DNA of 64,000 nt, taken from positions 1 to 64,000 of the forward strand of contig MU270137.1 in NCBI GenBank assembly GCA_021432635.1. The letters are read 5' to 3'. Below the pieces are notes generated by a model. The model worked only from the letters and a program-made list of their open reading frames with translations, did not search any database and was not told the DNA's origin. Made by a program: the position numbers and the translations under genes. The stretch is from Thozetella sp. PMI_491 (Eukaryota > Ascomycota > Sordariomycetes > Chaetosphaeriales > Chaetosphaeriaceae). Positions within the stretch are counted from its first letter, which is position 1, and each line of letters begins with the position of its first letter. Positions 24,611-35,932 of this stretch are shown one piece after another.

Positions 24611-26182
24611 GGTAGTCCAGGTTCCGCGCGGATGGCCATTCGCAGCGGGAAGGACTCAGCGCATGGAAGGGGGGGTTCAGCAGCACGGCGCGTTGGGTGC
24701 GATGGCCAGAGACACGCTGGCAAACGCAAGGGGCGAAGGATTGCCCAAAGGGGCGTGGTGACCTAACCCGCAACGAAACAGCTGTGATCGAACTGGGTGG
24801 GCTGATGAATATGAGGTCGCCGGTGCAGACTGTACAATGGAATCGTCGTTTCTGGGGCAGCCTAGATGCGCTCTGGTGCTTGTTTGCCGGGGCTCCTTTT
24901 TGAGTGATGCTTTTAAGTTGACAGCATGGAACCTTCAACTCGAACCTCCCCAAGTGGAGCACCTTACGAATGGAAACCCACTCAGCCCGGAAAATCTGCT
25001 TGGTCCGTGCACGAACATGGGTTCCCTGCGGCTCAAACCGCAGGCCTGGCTGTTGTATGGGGAGCACTTTAAGCATGCTATCTATGTACCTACTGTACCT
25101 ATGAATTTACTCGTCCTCATATTTGCTTCTACTGTACCAAAGAGTGGAGAAGACTTGAGCGATTTGGACGCTCGTCTACACATCAATAAAAGCGGCGTCA
25201 TCTGTCGCAGGCAGAAGCGATGGAGGTCGTCGCCAAAATAAAAGCAGCAACGCGCCTGCCTGCTGCGCCTATTGGGACAGCGTTCCAGTGCTGTGTCGAA
25301 TTTGCAGCGGGAGCTCGCACTTTGTCTGACAGAGATCGCGCGCCCTCGACTTGGCTGGTTAAGGGGGCGGCGCGCCTTATGTGAGCAATGAGGGAGAGCG
25401 TGGAAATGAGGACTTGATTGAGCCTGGACCCTTGCACAAAATGGACGACCTCTGTGCCGGTCGCAATTCGTCGCTGCAATCCTCGCCCAAGCGTCGTTTA
25501 TTTGATGACAGGAGCCCGGCGCGAGTACTACTTGTTCTGTCTTGGTTGGGGGACCTCTGAGCTGCGGAGTCCGGATCAGAGATAGGAGCGGCCATAAAAA
25601 GACGCAAGGGTCAGTTCGGCGCACTCGGGCAGAGAGGTCCGGAATGTCCGGAAGGCGTCCAAACCACAGCCCGAGGGCCACAACTCAGGGCCCGTGAGGG
25701 CAGCAGCAGGCAAACGTAGAATCGAAGGAAACAGCGAGCCTAAGTCGTGAACAAAGTCAAACGTCTAGGCTGGCGCCGTGGGCGCGAGTCAACGCGATAG
25801 CTCATGATCGTTTTAAAACGGGACAGTCGCCGTGCTGCTCCGACGAGGTGGGTTCCTAGACCGGTGGCTCCACCCGCTCCCAATGGGTCCCAGCTAGGGT
25901 GGCCCAAGCTTCCTGTCCCCAACAACTGTGGTTGGCAGGCTTTTTGGTGGTGGCCGTGGGATGAAGTCCGGCTCAAAAAAAAATCCATCATCCTCTTCCC
26001 GGCATCGCACCGCGACACCTTTTCTCTTCTCACCCAATTCACTCATCCCCAACCCGGTCTCTGGTCGCTCTGAACGGCCAATTCATCTCTCTTGAGACGC
26101 GAATTGGGCACCTTCGTTCTATTTCGCCCGGTCCTCGAAGTTCGTCAATTGTCTCGAGCTGTTTTTCCCCTCGTCGCTCAAG
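24611..26182. promoter_or_regulatory. Divergent promoter region of SEC7 and LAT1
   Basis: 1.57 kb between two divergent housekeeping genes. Open frames here (for example 25082-25681, minus) have no family signal. The last 200 bases before 26183 are pyrimidine-rich, as is usual upstream of highly expressed fungal genes. No further gene seen. Confidence 0.5.
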
Positions 26183-27639
26183 ATGCTCGTTCCGGCCCTC
26201 CGAAGGCAAGCCCTTCAAGCTTCCCGGACCGTCCGAGTCGCCCTCCCGTACTCGCTGGCAAGATGGTACGCCTCATACCCGCCGCACACCATCGTGAAGA
26301 TGCCCGCGCTCTCGCCAACGATGACGGCCGGCAACATTGGCGCGTGGCAGAAGAAGCCCGGCGATGCTATCGCCCCGGGCGACGTGCTCGTCGAGATTGA
26401 GACCGACAAGGCCCAGATGGACTTTGAGTTCCAGGACGAGGGTGTGGTCGCCAAGATTCTCAAGCAGACTGGCGAAAAGGACGTCGGTGTCGGCAGCGTA
26501 CGTCCCTTATCGTCCCCTTCCGCGCTGCCCTGAGCAGCAGCTGGCGCCCGTTCCTTTGCTTTGGGAGCTAACCGAGTCGTTCGCAGCCAATTGCCGTTCT
26601 CGTCGACGAGGGCACCGACGTCGGCGCCTTCGAGGGCTTCACCCTCCAGGACGCCGGCGGCGACGCTGCTCCTGCTGCCGAGAAGTCCGAGCCCTCCAAG
26701 TCGCCTGAGCCCACCGCAGCCCCGACCCCGGCCCCCGAGCCCGAGAGCACCGGGTTCAGCGGCAAGCTCGAGAGTGCCCTCGATCGCGAGCCTAACATCA
26801 CCCCCGCCGCCAAGAGGTTAGCCATCGAGACCGGCGTCCTTATCTCCAGCATCAAGGGTTCCGGCCCTGGCGGCAAGATCGTCGAGGAGGATGTCAAGAA
26901 GGCCACTAGCGGCGGTGTTGCTGCGGCACCCGGCGCCCAGTACGAGGACATCCCCCTCAGCGGCATGCGCAAGACCATTGCCAACCGCCTGAAGGAGTCG
27001 GTTGCCGAGAACCCCCACTACTTCGTCTCCTCCAGCCTCAGCGTGGGCAAGCTCCTCAAGCTCCGCGCGGCCCTCAATGCCCAGTCGGAGGGCAAGTACA
27101 AGCTTTCGGTCAACGACTTCCTCATCAAGGCTATTGGCGTCGCTTCCAAGAAGGTACCCACCGTCAACAGCTCGTGGCGCGAGGGTGTCATCCGCCAGTT
27201 CAACACGGTCGACGTCTCAGTCGCCGTTGCCACGCCCAACGGCCTCATCACCCCCATCGTCAAGGGTGTCGAGGGCAAGGGCCTCGAGGGCATCTCTGCT
27301 TCCGTCAAGGAGCTTGCCAAGAAGGCCCGCGATAACAAGCTGAAGCCTGAGGAGTACCAGGGCGGCAGCATCAGCATCTCCAATATGGGCATGAACCCGG
27401 CTGTCGAGCGCTTTACCGCCATCATCAACCCGCCCCAGGCTGCTATCCTCGCCGTTGGCAGCACCCAGAAGGTCGCCGTTCCTGTGGAGAATGAGGACGG
27501 CACGGAGGGCGTCGCGTTCGAGGACCAGATTGTCGTCACGGCCAGCTTCGATCACAAGGTTGTGGATGGCGCCGTCGGTGCCGAGTGGATGCGGGAGCTA
27601 AAGAAGGTGGTTGAGAACCCTCTTCAGCTCCTGTTGTAA
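26183..27639 (+). CDS. LAT1: Dihydrolipoyllysine acetyltransferase, E2 of pyruvate dehydrogenase
   Basis: Two exons, 26183-26497 and 26587-27639, give 455 aa. The first 30 residues are basic and Ser-rich with no acids, a mitochondrial targeting peptide. Residues 35-110 are one lipoyl domain with the lipoylated lysine in [11 protein letters not shown] (Lys 76). An Ala/Pro/Glu-rich hinge follows. A peripheral-subunit binding domain ([14 protein letters not shown]...[13 protein letters not shown]) holds E1/E3. The C-terminal 230 residues are the catalytic core with the family active-site motif [10 protein letters not shown] (His 428, Asp 432). The enzyme passes acetyl from lipoamide to CoA in the mitochondrial matrix, giving acetyl-CoA for the TCA cycle. 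One lipoyl domain is the normal fungal state. Closely related 2-oxoglutarate E2 lacks the binding-domain sequence seen here. Confidence 0.96.
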
Positions 27640-28201
27640 GAGCCTCTGCGGCTTTTGTTGGCTCGACGCGGAGCAAATCAATTGGCCCTCGACGGACAAA
27701 ACAAGGGGGGAGCCCGTGGCAAAGAACCCATAGAGACTAGGGGAGGAGGCATGTCGAGGCGGAGAGATGATTGTTCTGGTGGAGAAGCTTAGACCTGAGG
27801 GGGTTCGAGGGCATCCCCATGGCCGGCGAGAGCGTCTCTCTCGCCCGAGATGGGCGTCCAAGGCCTCCAGCTTAGATCCCTGGAACACCGTGTACAATGA
27901 TCCTCAAGGCAATTTTGCGTTGCGTTGCGGACGGAAGGCTCCTTTGTTACCTGTATATTGGTCTTGTCTCCCGTAGTCACCCTAATTGACGATGGAGGTT
28001 GCCTAGCCTTGCAAAGACTATTGTACACGATCTGCCCGGCCTTAGCCGTCTAAGGCTCGTAACGGCCCGTAGAAATGGAGACTATGAAGCGACCCCCACG
28101 GTAATAGTCATCTATGGGAATATATGCACAGTCCAGCATTCGCCAACAAAATATCTATGAAGCCCTGCGCTGTCCCTTGATGTAGCCAAGTTCGTGGCCC
28201 G
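27640..28201. other. Convergent intergenic gap
   Basis: 3' flank of LAT1 and of the dehydrogenase gene. No gene seen. Confidence 0.6.
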
Positions 28202-29153
28202 TTATGCCTTTTGGAAACTCGACCCCTGCGCCGTCTTGATGAATTTATCCTAAACATTGTATTAGCTCCCCGAATCAACTTTGTGTCACGGATCAACTGG
28301 ACTCACCTGCAAAAATTGAGGAAAGAACGAGGTGAGAACCCAAACGAAGGTTGCCATCTTCCCTCGGAAGACCCTTCCTGTTGCTCCGCGGACGACGTCG
28401 CCCACAACCTTGTCAGCGAACAAAGAGATATCCATTCCCCCGTGGGACATCTCGCCCGCAGCCTGCCGCGCAATCTCCTTTTCCGATGCTTTGTAGAACA
28501 AGCCTTCGCGGACTTCAAAGTGAGGGACGTTGGCTGCCATATTAGTCGCGACCGCCCCCGCTATGATAGAGAGGACTTTGATTTCGAACGGTTCGAGCTC
28601 GAGACGTAGAGATTCGCTGAATTTTTCCTGGGCAGCCTTTGACGCTGCGTACATGGCTGTGGTTTGATTAGCCCGGCCCAGTGGCCTCGTTCTTGGTCAA
28701 CAGGAAGGCTCGCTTACTTGACCAAAGGCCGTCAACGTGTGCAGCTGTCGAGCAGATATTCACGATGGTTCCCTTCGAGGCGATGAGGAGAGGGGCAAAC
28801 AGCTGCGTCGTCTCCACCACTCCGAAGAAGTTGACATCGAACACATCCCGGGCCATCTTCAGATTGGCATCGAGCGCGGGCACGCTATAGCCCAGGCCGG
28901 AGTTGTTGACGAGTACGTCCAGGGTCCCGTTCGTATGTTTTGTCACGGCAGCCACCGCGCCTTCAATACTCTCGCGCGACGTCACGTCCAAGGTTAGCAG
29001 CGTGACATTAGGGAGCTCAGCGAGGTGTTTCATTTTCGCGAGGCTGCGTGCCGTCGCGAAGACATGGAAGCCGCGTTTCTGGAAACTTTCGGCAAGGGCA
29101 CCGCCGATTCCACCCTCGCTGCAGCCGGTGATTAGGACGGTCTTTGGAGACAT
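28202..29153 (-). CDS. Short-chain dehydrogenase/reductase, AYR1-like
   Basis: Three exons on the minus strand, 28718-29153, 28307-28656 and a 15-residue last exon at 28202-28249, give 277 aa. The classical SDR signatures are all visible: the nucleotide loop TGCSEGGIGGALA near residues 9-21, the structural NNSG motif, and the catalytic Ser (NICSTAA) with Tyr-x-x-x-Lys in YAASK. The specific pattern (TGCSEGGIG, FATARS after strand 2, LDVTS) is that of the 1-acyl-dihydroxyacetone-phosphate reductase group (yeast Ayr1), which uses NADPH in lipid metabolism at the endoplasmic reticulum and lipid droplet. A near-hydrophobic C-terminal stretch (FVWVLTSFFPQFLQ) may anchor it to a membrane. Substrate specificity in this group is not predictable from sequence. 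The last tiny exon is my inference from the good donor GTGAGT. Without it the frame reads a few residues into the intron and stops. Confidence 0.85.
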
Positions 29154-30418
29154 GCTTGCGTGTTGGAGCTTGCTGGATTCCAAGAGAGAGATAGTTAAGT
29201 GGTAAAGCAGACGGCTTTTCAAAGCGAAAGGTGCGAGTCGGCAAGATGTTTCTTTGTTTCTTGGAATCAGAGAAAGATGTCGATACACAACAATAGGAGC
29301 AGTTCATGGGGATGCATGATGAAAGAGATATATAGTCTTGAAGAACTGCAATACGAACGCCTTGATTTACAAGCATTTGCCCTTGGACTCGGCCCCTTTT
29401 TTGCTCGTGGCGGAGGGATGGATGGAGGGTGCCTGTGCGAATTCACCAAAGACAAATTTCCCAGCGTCACAGATAGCCTTGTTGCCTGCACTGACTTAGT
29501 TAGTCTAGCATATCATATACAAAAAGTCGCCGAGTGCGGTGTCAGGAGTATACGGGCCTAGTGTTCACGATGTCGTTGTACAGCTGAATAATCGTGGTGC
29601 CAGGTCGTATAAATGGCCGTGTCCAATGAGCATCGTGGAATGGAGAGTTTTGAATCCCGTTTGAGCAAAGAACCGCCCGATTGCCCACCGGGTTTCGGGG
29701 CGACCGCGGCAAACCTCCAACATGGGAGTGATTACAATACTTTGAGCGGTCGGGGCAGCATTTTTGTGCTCACTGCTAGTTCATCAAATATGAGCGAGGT
29801 GGGGTTGCACAGCAGGCGATGGCTGATGCATTTCCATTTCTCTGCCATCAGCTCCTCCTGATGCTGAAGGGTCTATTGACCACAGCCAGCTCTCATGGCT
29901 AGACGTGCGACCTCTGTTCGCCTTATATCCGAGGTATGCACGCCCCCCCGGAGCTTAGCGCTGCTTTGCGCCTGTAACATGAGTCGACGCTCAGCGCAGG
30001 TGGCTATTATCAGCCCAAATCGTAGGTATTTGAAGGCAAGCAGCATCTTTATGGAGGGACGCGCATTCTGTGCCGTCTCCCGCGTGCTTCCAGGATGCGG
30101 CAGCCTACTGTTAGGGGGCTGTCTTGGCTGTTGGCTGATTCTCTCGGAGCAAATATCTCCGACTGTCATAAATGCACAGTCACAAAGAAATCCTGGACGG
30201 TGATTGGTGCAGCGCCATTTTCTTACGCCATTTCAGCACTTGTCGCTCCTGCTGACGCAAGCTCCCCGGTCGGATTTACTCGGGGATTGGCCGCTCAGCT
30301 TCCCATTCCCCCGCCGCGCCCCGAGAAAATCCGTCAAGCGCGCGTCCCTAGGCACTCGCTCGCGGTAGAAAGTGACCACGAACAACCGTAACGAGCCCTG
30401 CCAAAGAGTACATCCGCC
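29154..30418. promoter_or_regulatory. Intergenic region between the dehydrogenase and the Zn2Cys6 gene
   Basis: 1.26 kb between divergent genes. Only short open frames without family features occur. It should carry both promoters. No repeat seen. Confidence 0.5.
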
Positions 30419-33106
30419 ATGGAGCAAGCAATGGCGGCTGTGTCACATCCTCCCACAGCGCCAGCTCCGGCGGCAGCCATGCGACTCTCTCCTGCTTCGG
30501 ACGCAGGCCCGGTGGATCCGTCCAGTCCCGAGCCAATGGACACATCCCCAGCCGAGCCAGATGCTGTCGACGCAGAACAGGCGGCCCCTGATGCCGGAGC
30601 TGTGACCACAGCCCAGGCGGCTCCTGTACGGCGCCGGAACCGGCCGGCACTGTCCTGCATCCAATGTCGGTCCCGCAAGGTCCGATGCGACCGGAACGAG
30701 CCATGCAATTCATGCCTCAAGTCCAAGATCCTCAACTGCACCTACGAGGAGGCCAGGCGGCCCAAGGCCAAATATTGGAAGCTGCCGGCGACCAAGGCAG
30801 ACCCCTGGCATGGTACCGCAGCCGTTGCCGGCCCGGACTACCTGGAGGTCCGTGACGACCGGGAGAGCCATGCCCACCGCAGCCCGGCCCTCATGCCGGG
30901 TCCCTCGCGGGCCGCCGATGCTCCAGTCAGCTCTGGCTCTGCCGGCCGCCCCTTGATAGATGGCGCTGCCTCAGCTGCTTCCGCTACATCCATTTCTCCT
31001 TCCGACTCGAGCGCCTTGGCGTTAAAGGTAAAGGAGCTTGAGGAGAAGTTGGCCGATGCCCTCAAGCGACAGGGTGGCCCGCAACCTCCCCCGAACCCGC
31101 CGGTTCCTGCCGTCCTATCCAAGACGAGATACTTCGGCGCCAGCCATTGGATGACCAACTCGATGCTCGTAAGTAACCTTTCCAACTATGTTTGCTCTTT
31201 TCCCCTTTGGCCTTTAGTCTCTCCGCCTTTGTAGGCCCAGCTCCGTCTGACGTGGCGGCAGTTTCCTTTGATCATGAGCATGCATGACCGTGTCAAGGCC
31301 GACACAAACTCAGAGGTCTCCATTGCGCTCGATAAGTGCAAAAAGATGGGCCGAATCATCAAGGCGCACAGAAATCCGGACTCAAAATACTTCGAGATTG
31401 GCAAGTTTCTGCCAGCGGAATCCGTCGCCCTCCGCCTAGTAGAGGCGTATTTTCGGACATTTGAATCTGTCTATCGAATACTGCACGTCCCATCATTCTG
31501 GGCCGACTATCAAAAATTCTGGAGCAATCCAGCAGGTGCAGACCCAGCTTTCCTCATACAGCTTCAACTCTGCATGGCTATAGGCACCTGCTTCCAAGAC
31601 GATGTCGCTGTTCTACGTTCCTCGGCGACCAAATGGGTGTTCGAGGCCCAGCGCTGGCTGGCGTCGCCAGTTGAGAAGTCGCGCATGACCCTCACTGGCT
31701 TGCAGTGCAGGTGTCTTCTGCATCTGGCTCGTGAGACGTGCGGCGTCGGTGGCGATCTGACGTGGATCTCGGTGGGAGCAACCCTGAGAACGGCCATGTA
31801 CATGGGCTTGCATCGTGATCCCGAACATCTGCCTACTATGTCTCTCCTAGCTTCCGAACTGAGAAGAAGGTTATGGGCCACCATCCTGGAGTTGCTCCTG
31901 CAATCAAGCCTTACGTCGGGCGGTCCGCCTTTACTGTCTCTCAGCGACTTCGACACCCGCCCGCCCTCCAACTATGACGACGACCAGTTAGTAGAAGGCT
32001 CACGGTTTACCTCCGGGCCCCGCCCGCCAGGAACCTTTACCCAGACTTCTGTCCAAATTGCCCTGCTCAAGTCCTTCGCTATACGATTGTCCATTGTTCA
32101 ACACGTCAACGATTTCCATGGGACTCCCTCATATGACGAGACCTTGCGCCGGAACTCAGAGCTCAGCGTGGCCTGCCGGACCCTCGCCGCCACGCTTCAG
32201 GCCTCCTACGACCCAGCCGGCGTGATACCCAATCGCGTCTCTCTATTCCAACTGCAGATGACGGAATTGATGCTGCACTACTTCTTTCTTGCCCTGAACA
32301 TGTCCTGGATGACCGCGGCGCACAATAACCCGGCCTACTACTTCGCCAGAAAGATGGCCATCGAGACGTCGCTCAAGCTTTTCCGCTCCTACTCCAAGGA
32401 CGCTTCAGCGGGTGACCCCCAAGCGAACACCCATGCTTCGGATTTTACGAAACTCATCATGACAGGAGCCGGTGTTTTCCGTGCCGTCGCTTTGCAGGTA
32501 CTATTTGCCCTGGTCGTCGAGCTTCTCTGGCAGACTACGGAAGATCGAACGTTCCGGCAGAGCATGGGCCTTGACCTTCCGGGCCTTGTCGCCGAACCAG
32601 ATGCCGGCGCATCAGCATTGACGGGCAATGGTGTCGCCTCGCGAGCCGAGCTCATGGAGGCCCTGAACTTTGCCGAAGTCTGGGCAGAAACTCGCGTGCG
32701 TCGGGGAGAGACCAACGTGAAGGGATATATCTTCCACGGTGCGCTCGTGGCACAGATAGAAGGCATTCAACGCGGGTTGAGCGAATCCGAGATAGAACGA
32801 AATGTCTTTGTTAAGCTTCGTGAGCGTGCCGAGCACTCACTAATGCTTCTGAAAGACATCGCAGGAGGGGGAAGCAGCACCCCGTCCGACGTAACCGACG
32901 CAACCGAGTTTTCGAGCTCGGAGGGAGTCTCCAGATTCGATGGCGATCGACTCGATGATTTTGGGTTTGGAATTAACGCGGGCAATGATTGGAACTGGGT
33001 TTGGGACGATTTGGTCAGTATGGTAGCCCTGTTAGTTCCCGAGACACCGTGCTGACGAACCTTTACGGACATATAGGGCTTTAATATGCCCAATTTCAAC
33101 TACTGA
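30419..33106 (+). CDS. Zn(II)2Cys6 fungal transcription factor with Fungal_trans domain
   Basis: Three exons, 30419-31168, 31235-33013 and 33077-33106, give 852 aa. A disordered Pro/Ala-rich N-terminus is followed by the zinc cluster at residues 80-107 (Cys 80, 83, 90, 96, 99, 107; spacing C-x2-C-x6-C-x5-C-x2-C-x7-C), in LSCIQCRSRKVRCDRNEPC. A short heptad-like helix (ALALKVKELEEKLADALKRQ) near residue 210 is a likely dimerisation coil. Residues about 290-560 match the fungal transcription factor middle region (LVEAYFRTFESVYRILHVPSF, TGLQCRCLLHLAR and MGLHRDP motifs). A third short exon (33077-33106) gives the end DDLGFNMPNFNY. This is preferred over reading on into the intron because the donor, a CTGAC branch site and the acceptor are all present. 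Targets are unknown. The gene lies 0.65 kb upstream of the three secreted-protein genes, so it could regulate them, but this is only adjacency. Confidence 0.92.
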
Positions 33107-33757
33107 GATAGGGCTACCTCGATTGGGGGTCCTTCAACGGCGCTTTTGTGGGAAGGGCATATATATCCATGGTTGGTATCTCACTCACAATTTAGCGTCG
33201 AGGGTAGCGATATGTGCTTATAGATTTGTTTGTTTCAAGCGGATATCTCGACTTATTACCGGTTCTTGTGTCTACGGATACTAAGATATAACCGGGTTTT
33301 GCATTTTAGCCACTCGAGTATTCCGCGGCTCGTGACAGTCTACATTTGACAGATCTCTGATTTGTTCCAACAAGCTCTGCTCTGACCCAAAGCCTCTAAA
33401 GGCTTGAATGTTAATTGAAGATATGTATCTACGCACCTCTCTGTTCTATGCCGGTTCCTCCTGCTTTGGTGTAACCGCAAACAACTTTGCGCATAATTCA
33501 GAGTTTGCATGGATCATGTCACCCCATCATTCTCTATGCTAAAGTTCTCAACCCATTCTATCTCCGTTGGGGTTGGAAAGACCAACGCGATTGCCGAGCG
33601 CTTGCTAAAATGTTTTATCTACAAGGCACCTTGGGCATTTTGTCCTCGGTGCTCTTTTCCCAGTTCTCTCACCGATGCTGGGGCTCTATTGGCATCGACC
33701 ACTTCCACTCTCGTTGGCTCTCTGGGAGAACATCTGCCCAACGCTTTCAGTTCTGCC
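33107..33757. other. Intergenic region with upstream in-frame leader
   Basis: AT-richer gap. The frame of the next gene is open back to an ATG at 33509, but that leader has no signal peptide and would bury the one starting at 33758. Confidence 0.5.
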
Positions 33758-35527
33758 ATGCTGGCGCTAGCAGGTATACTGGTCCTGTCCGTTACTGGGC
33801 AGGCCCTGGCTGCTCCCCGGGCTGTCATTACCCTCGGGGTCAACCCCAAACATGCTTCCTCGCCGCGGCCTTCCCCAATCAGGACCGCGGTGACCGTGGA
33901 TGGGAAGCCGATCGACGTTATTGCACACTCTCCTGAGGACGTGGAAGATCTGGTCAAAAAGATCAATGAGATATGCCATAGCTCCGATAAGCAACATTAC
34001 CCAGAGCTTTGTGGCAACCAGCCTTCAGTGCAGGAAACGAAGATCGGAGAGAGCACCAAAACCTCGCAGAAGGCCGGCAAAAATCCATCCGGCCCGGCCA
34101 AGACCACATACTCGAAGATGCTGCCCAAGCTGAAGACCACCAAGAAGGCTATAGGAATAATGCCAACAACTCAAGCAAAGCAGACTTCGGAGAAGAAGAC
34201 TGTATATCCGCCCAGTTTCAAGCCGTCTTCCCTACCAAACAAAAAGACGCCGCCGGCATCCACAGTAGGAAAGGCGGATTCGACGAAGACTACGAGGACC
34301 ACAAAGATTACTGCTCAGCCTTCCAGAAGCGTCCAGCAGCAACCTAAATCCTCCAAAAAGGGCACACAGTCAACAGGGGGCAAGAGAAAGACCCTGAAGC
34401 CAACCTCGAAGACTCCTCTTTCGTCTTCCGCGTCCCGGAAGCCTACTGCTGTCTCTCCTTCTAGCGGAAAGAAGTCTTCCCTTCCTCCCCGCACAAGCAA
34501 ACCTGGGCCAACTCCTTCCAAGATGAGCTCCACCATAGCCGTTTGGAGCACGATGTCGGCCATATCAGCGGCAAAGTCCGGCGAAGGGCCTGGACCTGCC
34601 ACAATCAGGACGACAGCTACCCCATCAACCGGTCTTGCAGCTGCGGGCACGCGTCTTAGCCACACTGTATCGTCCCACAAACCGCTAGTCAATGGAACGT
34701 ATGTGGGAAAGAAGAACTCGACTTCGGCTTTCGCAAAGGGCAAGTTTTGGCCATTTTGGAACTCGACCAAATTCAGCGGCAAGCCGTCCGCTCCGATGCC
34801 CCTCAAGCAGACTCTTGTGACAGGCGAGATGTCGCTGACCACGACCTTCCAGACCGTGACGGTGCCAATGCCAAAGGTCCACATGGGAAGCAGGGACGGA
34901 ATGATCATTGAAGAATACTGGGATAAGCAAGTCGTTGACGGCAAGACCCAGGGGTACTGGGCTACGAAGACGGTACGCAGCTATGCTGCGCCTACCTTGG
35001 TGGGACAGGCTGAGGACGACGATAGCATGCCTGACTTCCAAATTGAAGATCTCGAGGCGCTTGGGAGTGATGAAATTGAATTTCTCAGCGAAAATGGCTG
35101 GAAGATTATCAAGCGAGATGCAGTCACTCAAGAAGGCATCCAAGCGCCGCACTGGTCTAACGGGACTCTCGCTAAACTAGACGACCAGCGCGGGGAAGAG
35201 GGTGTCGAGAAGGGAGGGGTGACCGAGACGAAGGCGGAGGCGACGCTTTTCGTACCGCAGCCGACCCGTTGCACCGTTAGTGTCCCCGTAGTAGGAGGAT
35301 TGCTCAACTTTGGGAGGATTCTAAAGACGTTCACGAGCACCACCACGGTGACAAGGACGTATGAATGTGGCAGCTGTGGCCCCACGGCTGAGATAGTTAC
35401 GTTCAACGCTGGAGGCAAGGGACCTGTGGTTCTCCCGGCTACGAAGACGGTCACGGCGAAGGACGCGTTCACCGAAGTGGTTCGCGTCTGCTCGACTCTT
35501 GCCACCACTGCGACCACTGCGCCTTGA
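33758..35527 (+). CDS. Secreted Ser/Thr/Lys-rich protein with C-terminal four-cysteine module (family member A)
   Basis: Single exon, 589 aa from the ATG of a clear signal peptide (MLALAGILVLSVTGQALAAP). An alternative ATG at 33509 adds 83 residues and is less likely. Residues about 95-310 are a low-complexity, basic Lys/Ser/Thr/Pro region. A central folded-looking part (EEYWDKQVVDGKTQGYWATK) and an acidic stretch follow. The C-terminal 85 residues contain the CxxC module shared with the genes at 39048 and 42139: a first Cys-Thr, an FTSTTTVTRTYECGSC strand-like segment, GPVVL, TKTVTA, and a last Cys. I recognise no named family. Probably a wall-associated or secreted protein, heavily O-glycosylated. 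Confidence 0.75.
   Translation: MLALAGILVLSVTGQALAAPRAVITLGVNPKHASSPRPSPIRTAVTVDGKPIDVIAHSPEDVEDLVKKINEICHSSDKQHYPELCGNQPSVQETKIGESTKTSQKAGKNPSGPAKTTYSKMLPKLKTTKKAIGIMPTTQAKQTSEKKTVYPPSFKPSSLPNKKTPPASTVGKADSTKTTRTTKITAQPSRSVQQQPKSSKKGTQSTGGKRKTLKPTSKTPLSSSASRKPTAVSPSSGKKSSLPPRTSKPGPTPSKMSSTIAVWSTMSAISAAKSGEGPGPATIRTTATPSTGLAAAGTRLSHTVSSHKPLVNGTYVGKKNSTSAFAKGKFWPFWNSTKFSGKPSAPMPLKQTLVTGEMSLTTTFQTVTVPMPKVHMGSRDGMIIEEYWDKQVVDGKTQGYWATKTVRSYAAPTLVGQAEDDDSMPDFQIEDLEALGSDEIEFLSENGWKIIKRDAVTQEGIQAPHWSNGTLAKLDDQRGEEGVEKGGVTETKAEATLFVPQPTRCTVSVPVVGGLLNFGRILKTFTSTTTVTRTYECGSCGPTAEIVTFNAGGKGPVVLPATKTVTAKDAFTEVVRVCSTLATTATTAP
35270..35503 (+). other. Four-cysteine Thr-rich module, copy A1
   Basis: Runs from the first Cys (TRCTV) through the CGSC pair to the last Cys (VRVCS). 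Same order as the copies in the neighbouring genes, with the Thr-rich strand TSTTTVTRTY just before the pair. Confidence 0.7.
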
Positions 35528-35932
35528 AGGGTCCGTTCCCTCTGTCTCCGCTTCATGTCTCTCATGTCTCTGTAGATCCTGATAGTGAATTATTATAATC
35601 ACCCCTCGGACTGGCATTGTGTCTTCAACTGGGCAGCCCCATTGGCTATAGAGACTTTTCGTGGAACCGCTGTGATCAGTATTCGCTCTTCCTGAACTCC
35701 GCACAAACAGACCTGGTATGGCGGGGTAGTCGGGCAATCATGCTTTCTTTCTTCTTCTCCCTGCCCGCTTGCCTTCTACAGCTGAATGCCTCACGCCACC
35801 GACGTGCTACGTAGCGATCTGAGCAGTCATTTTATAACCGCGCAGACATCGCAACGGTCAAACCTTACAGCGGAGAGACAAGCCCCACCGTATGTTGCAT
35901 GAGTAGACCTGTGCGCCCAGGGAGCGATCATC
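35528..35932. other. Intergenic gap
   Basis: 405 bases between a secreted-protein gene and the next small gene on the same strand. No feature recognised. Confidence 0.6.

Noticed and set aside
25082-25681. 199-codon minus-strand frame in the SEC7/LAT1 gap
   Set aside because: Arg/Pro/Cys-rich background translation without domain, and both flanking genes need a promoter here.
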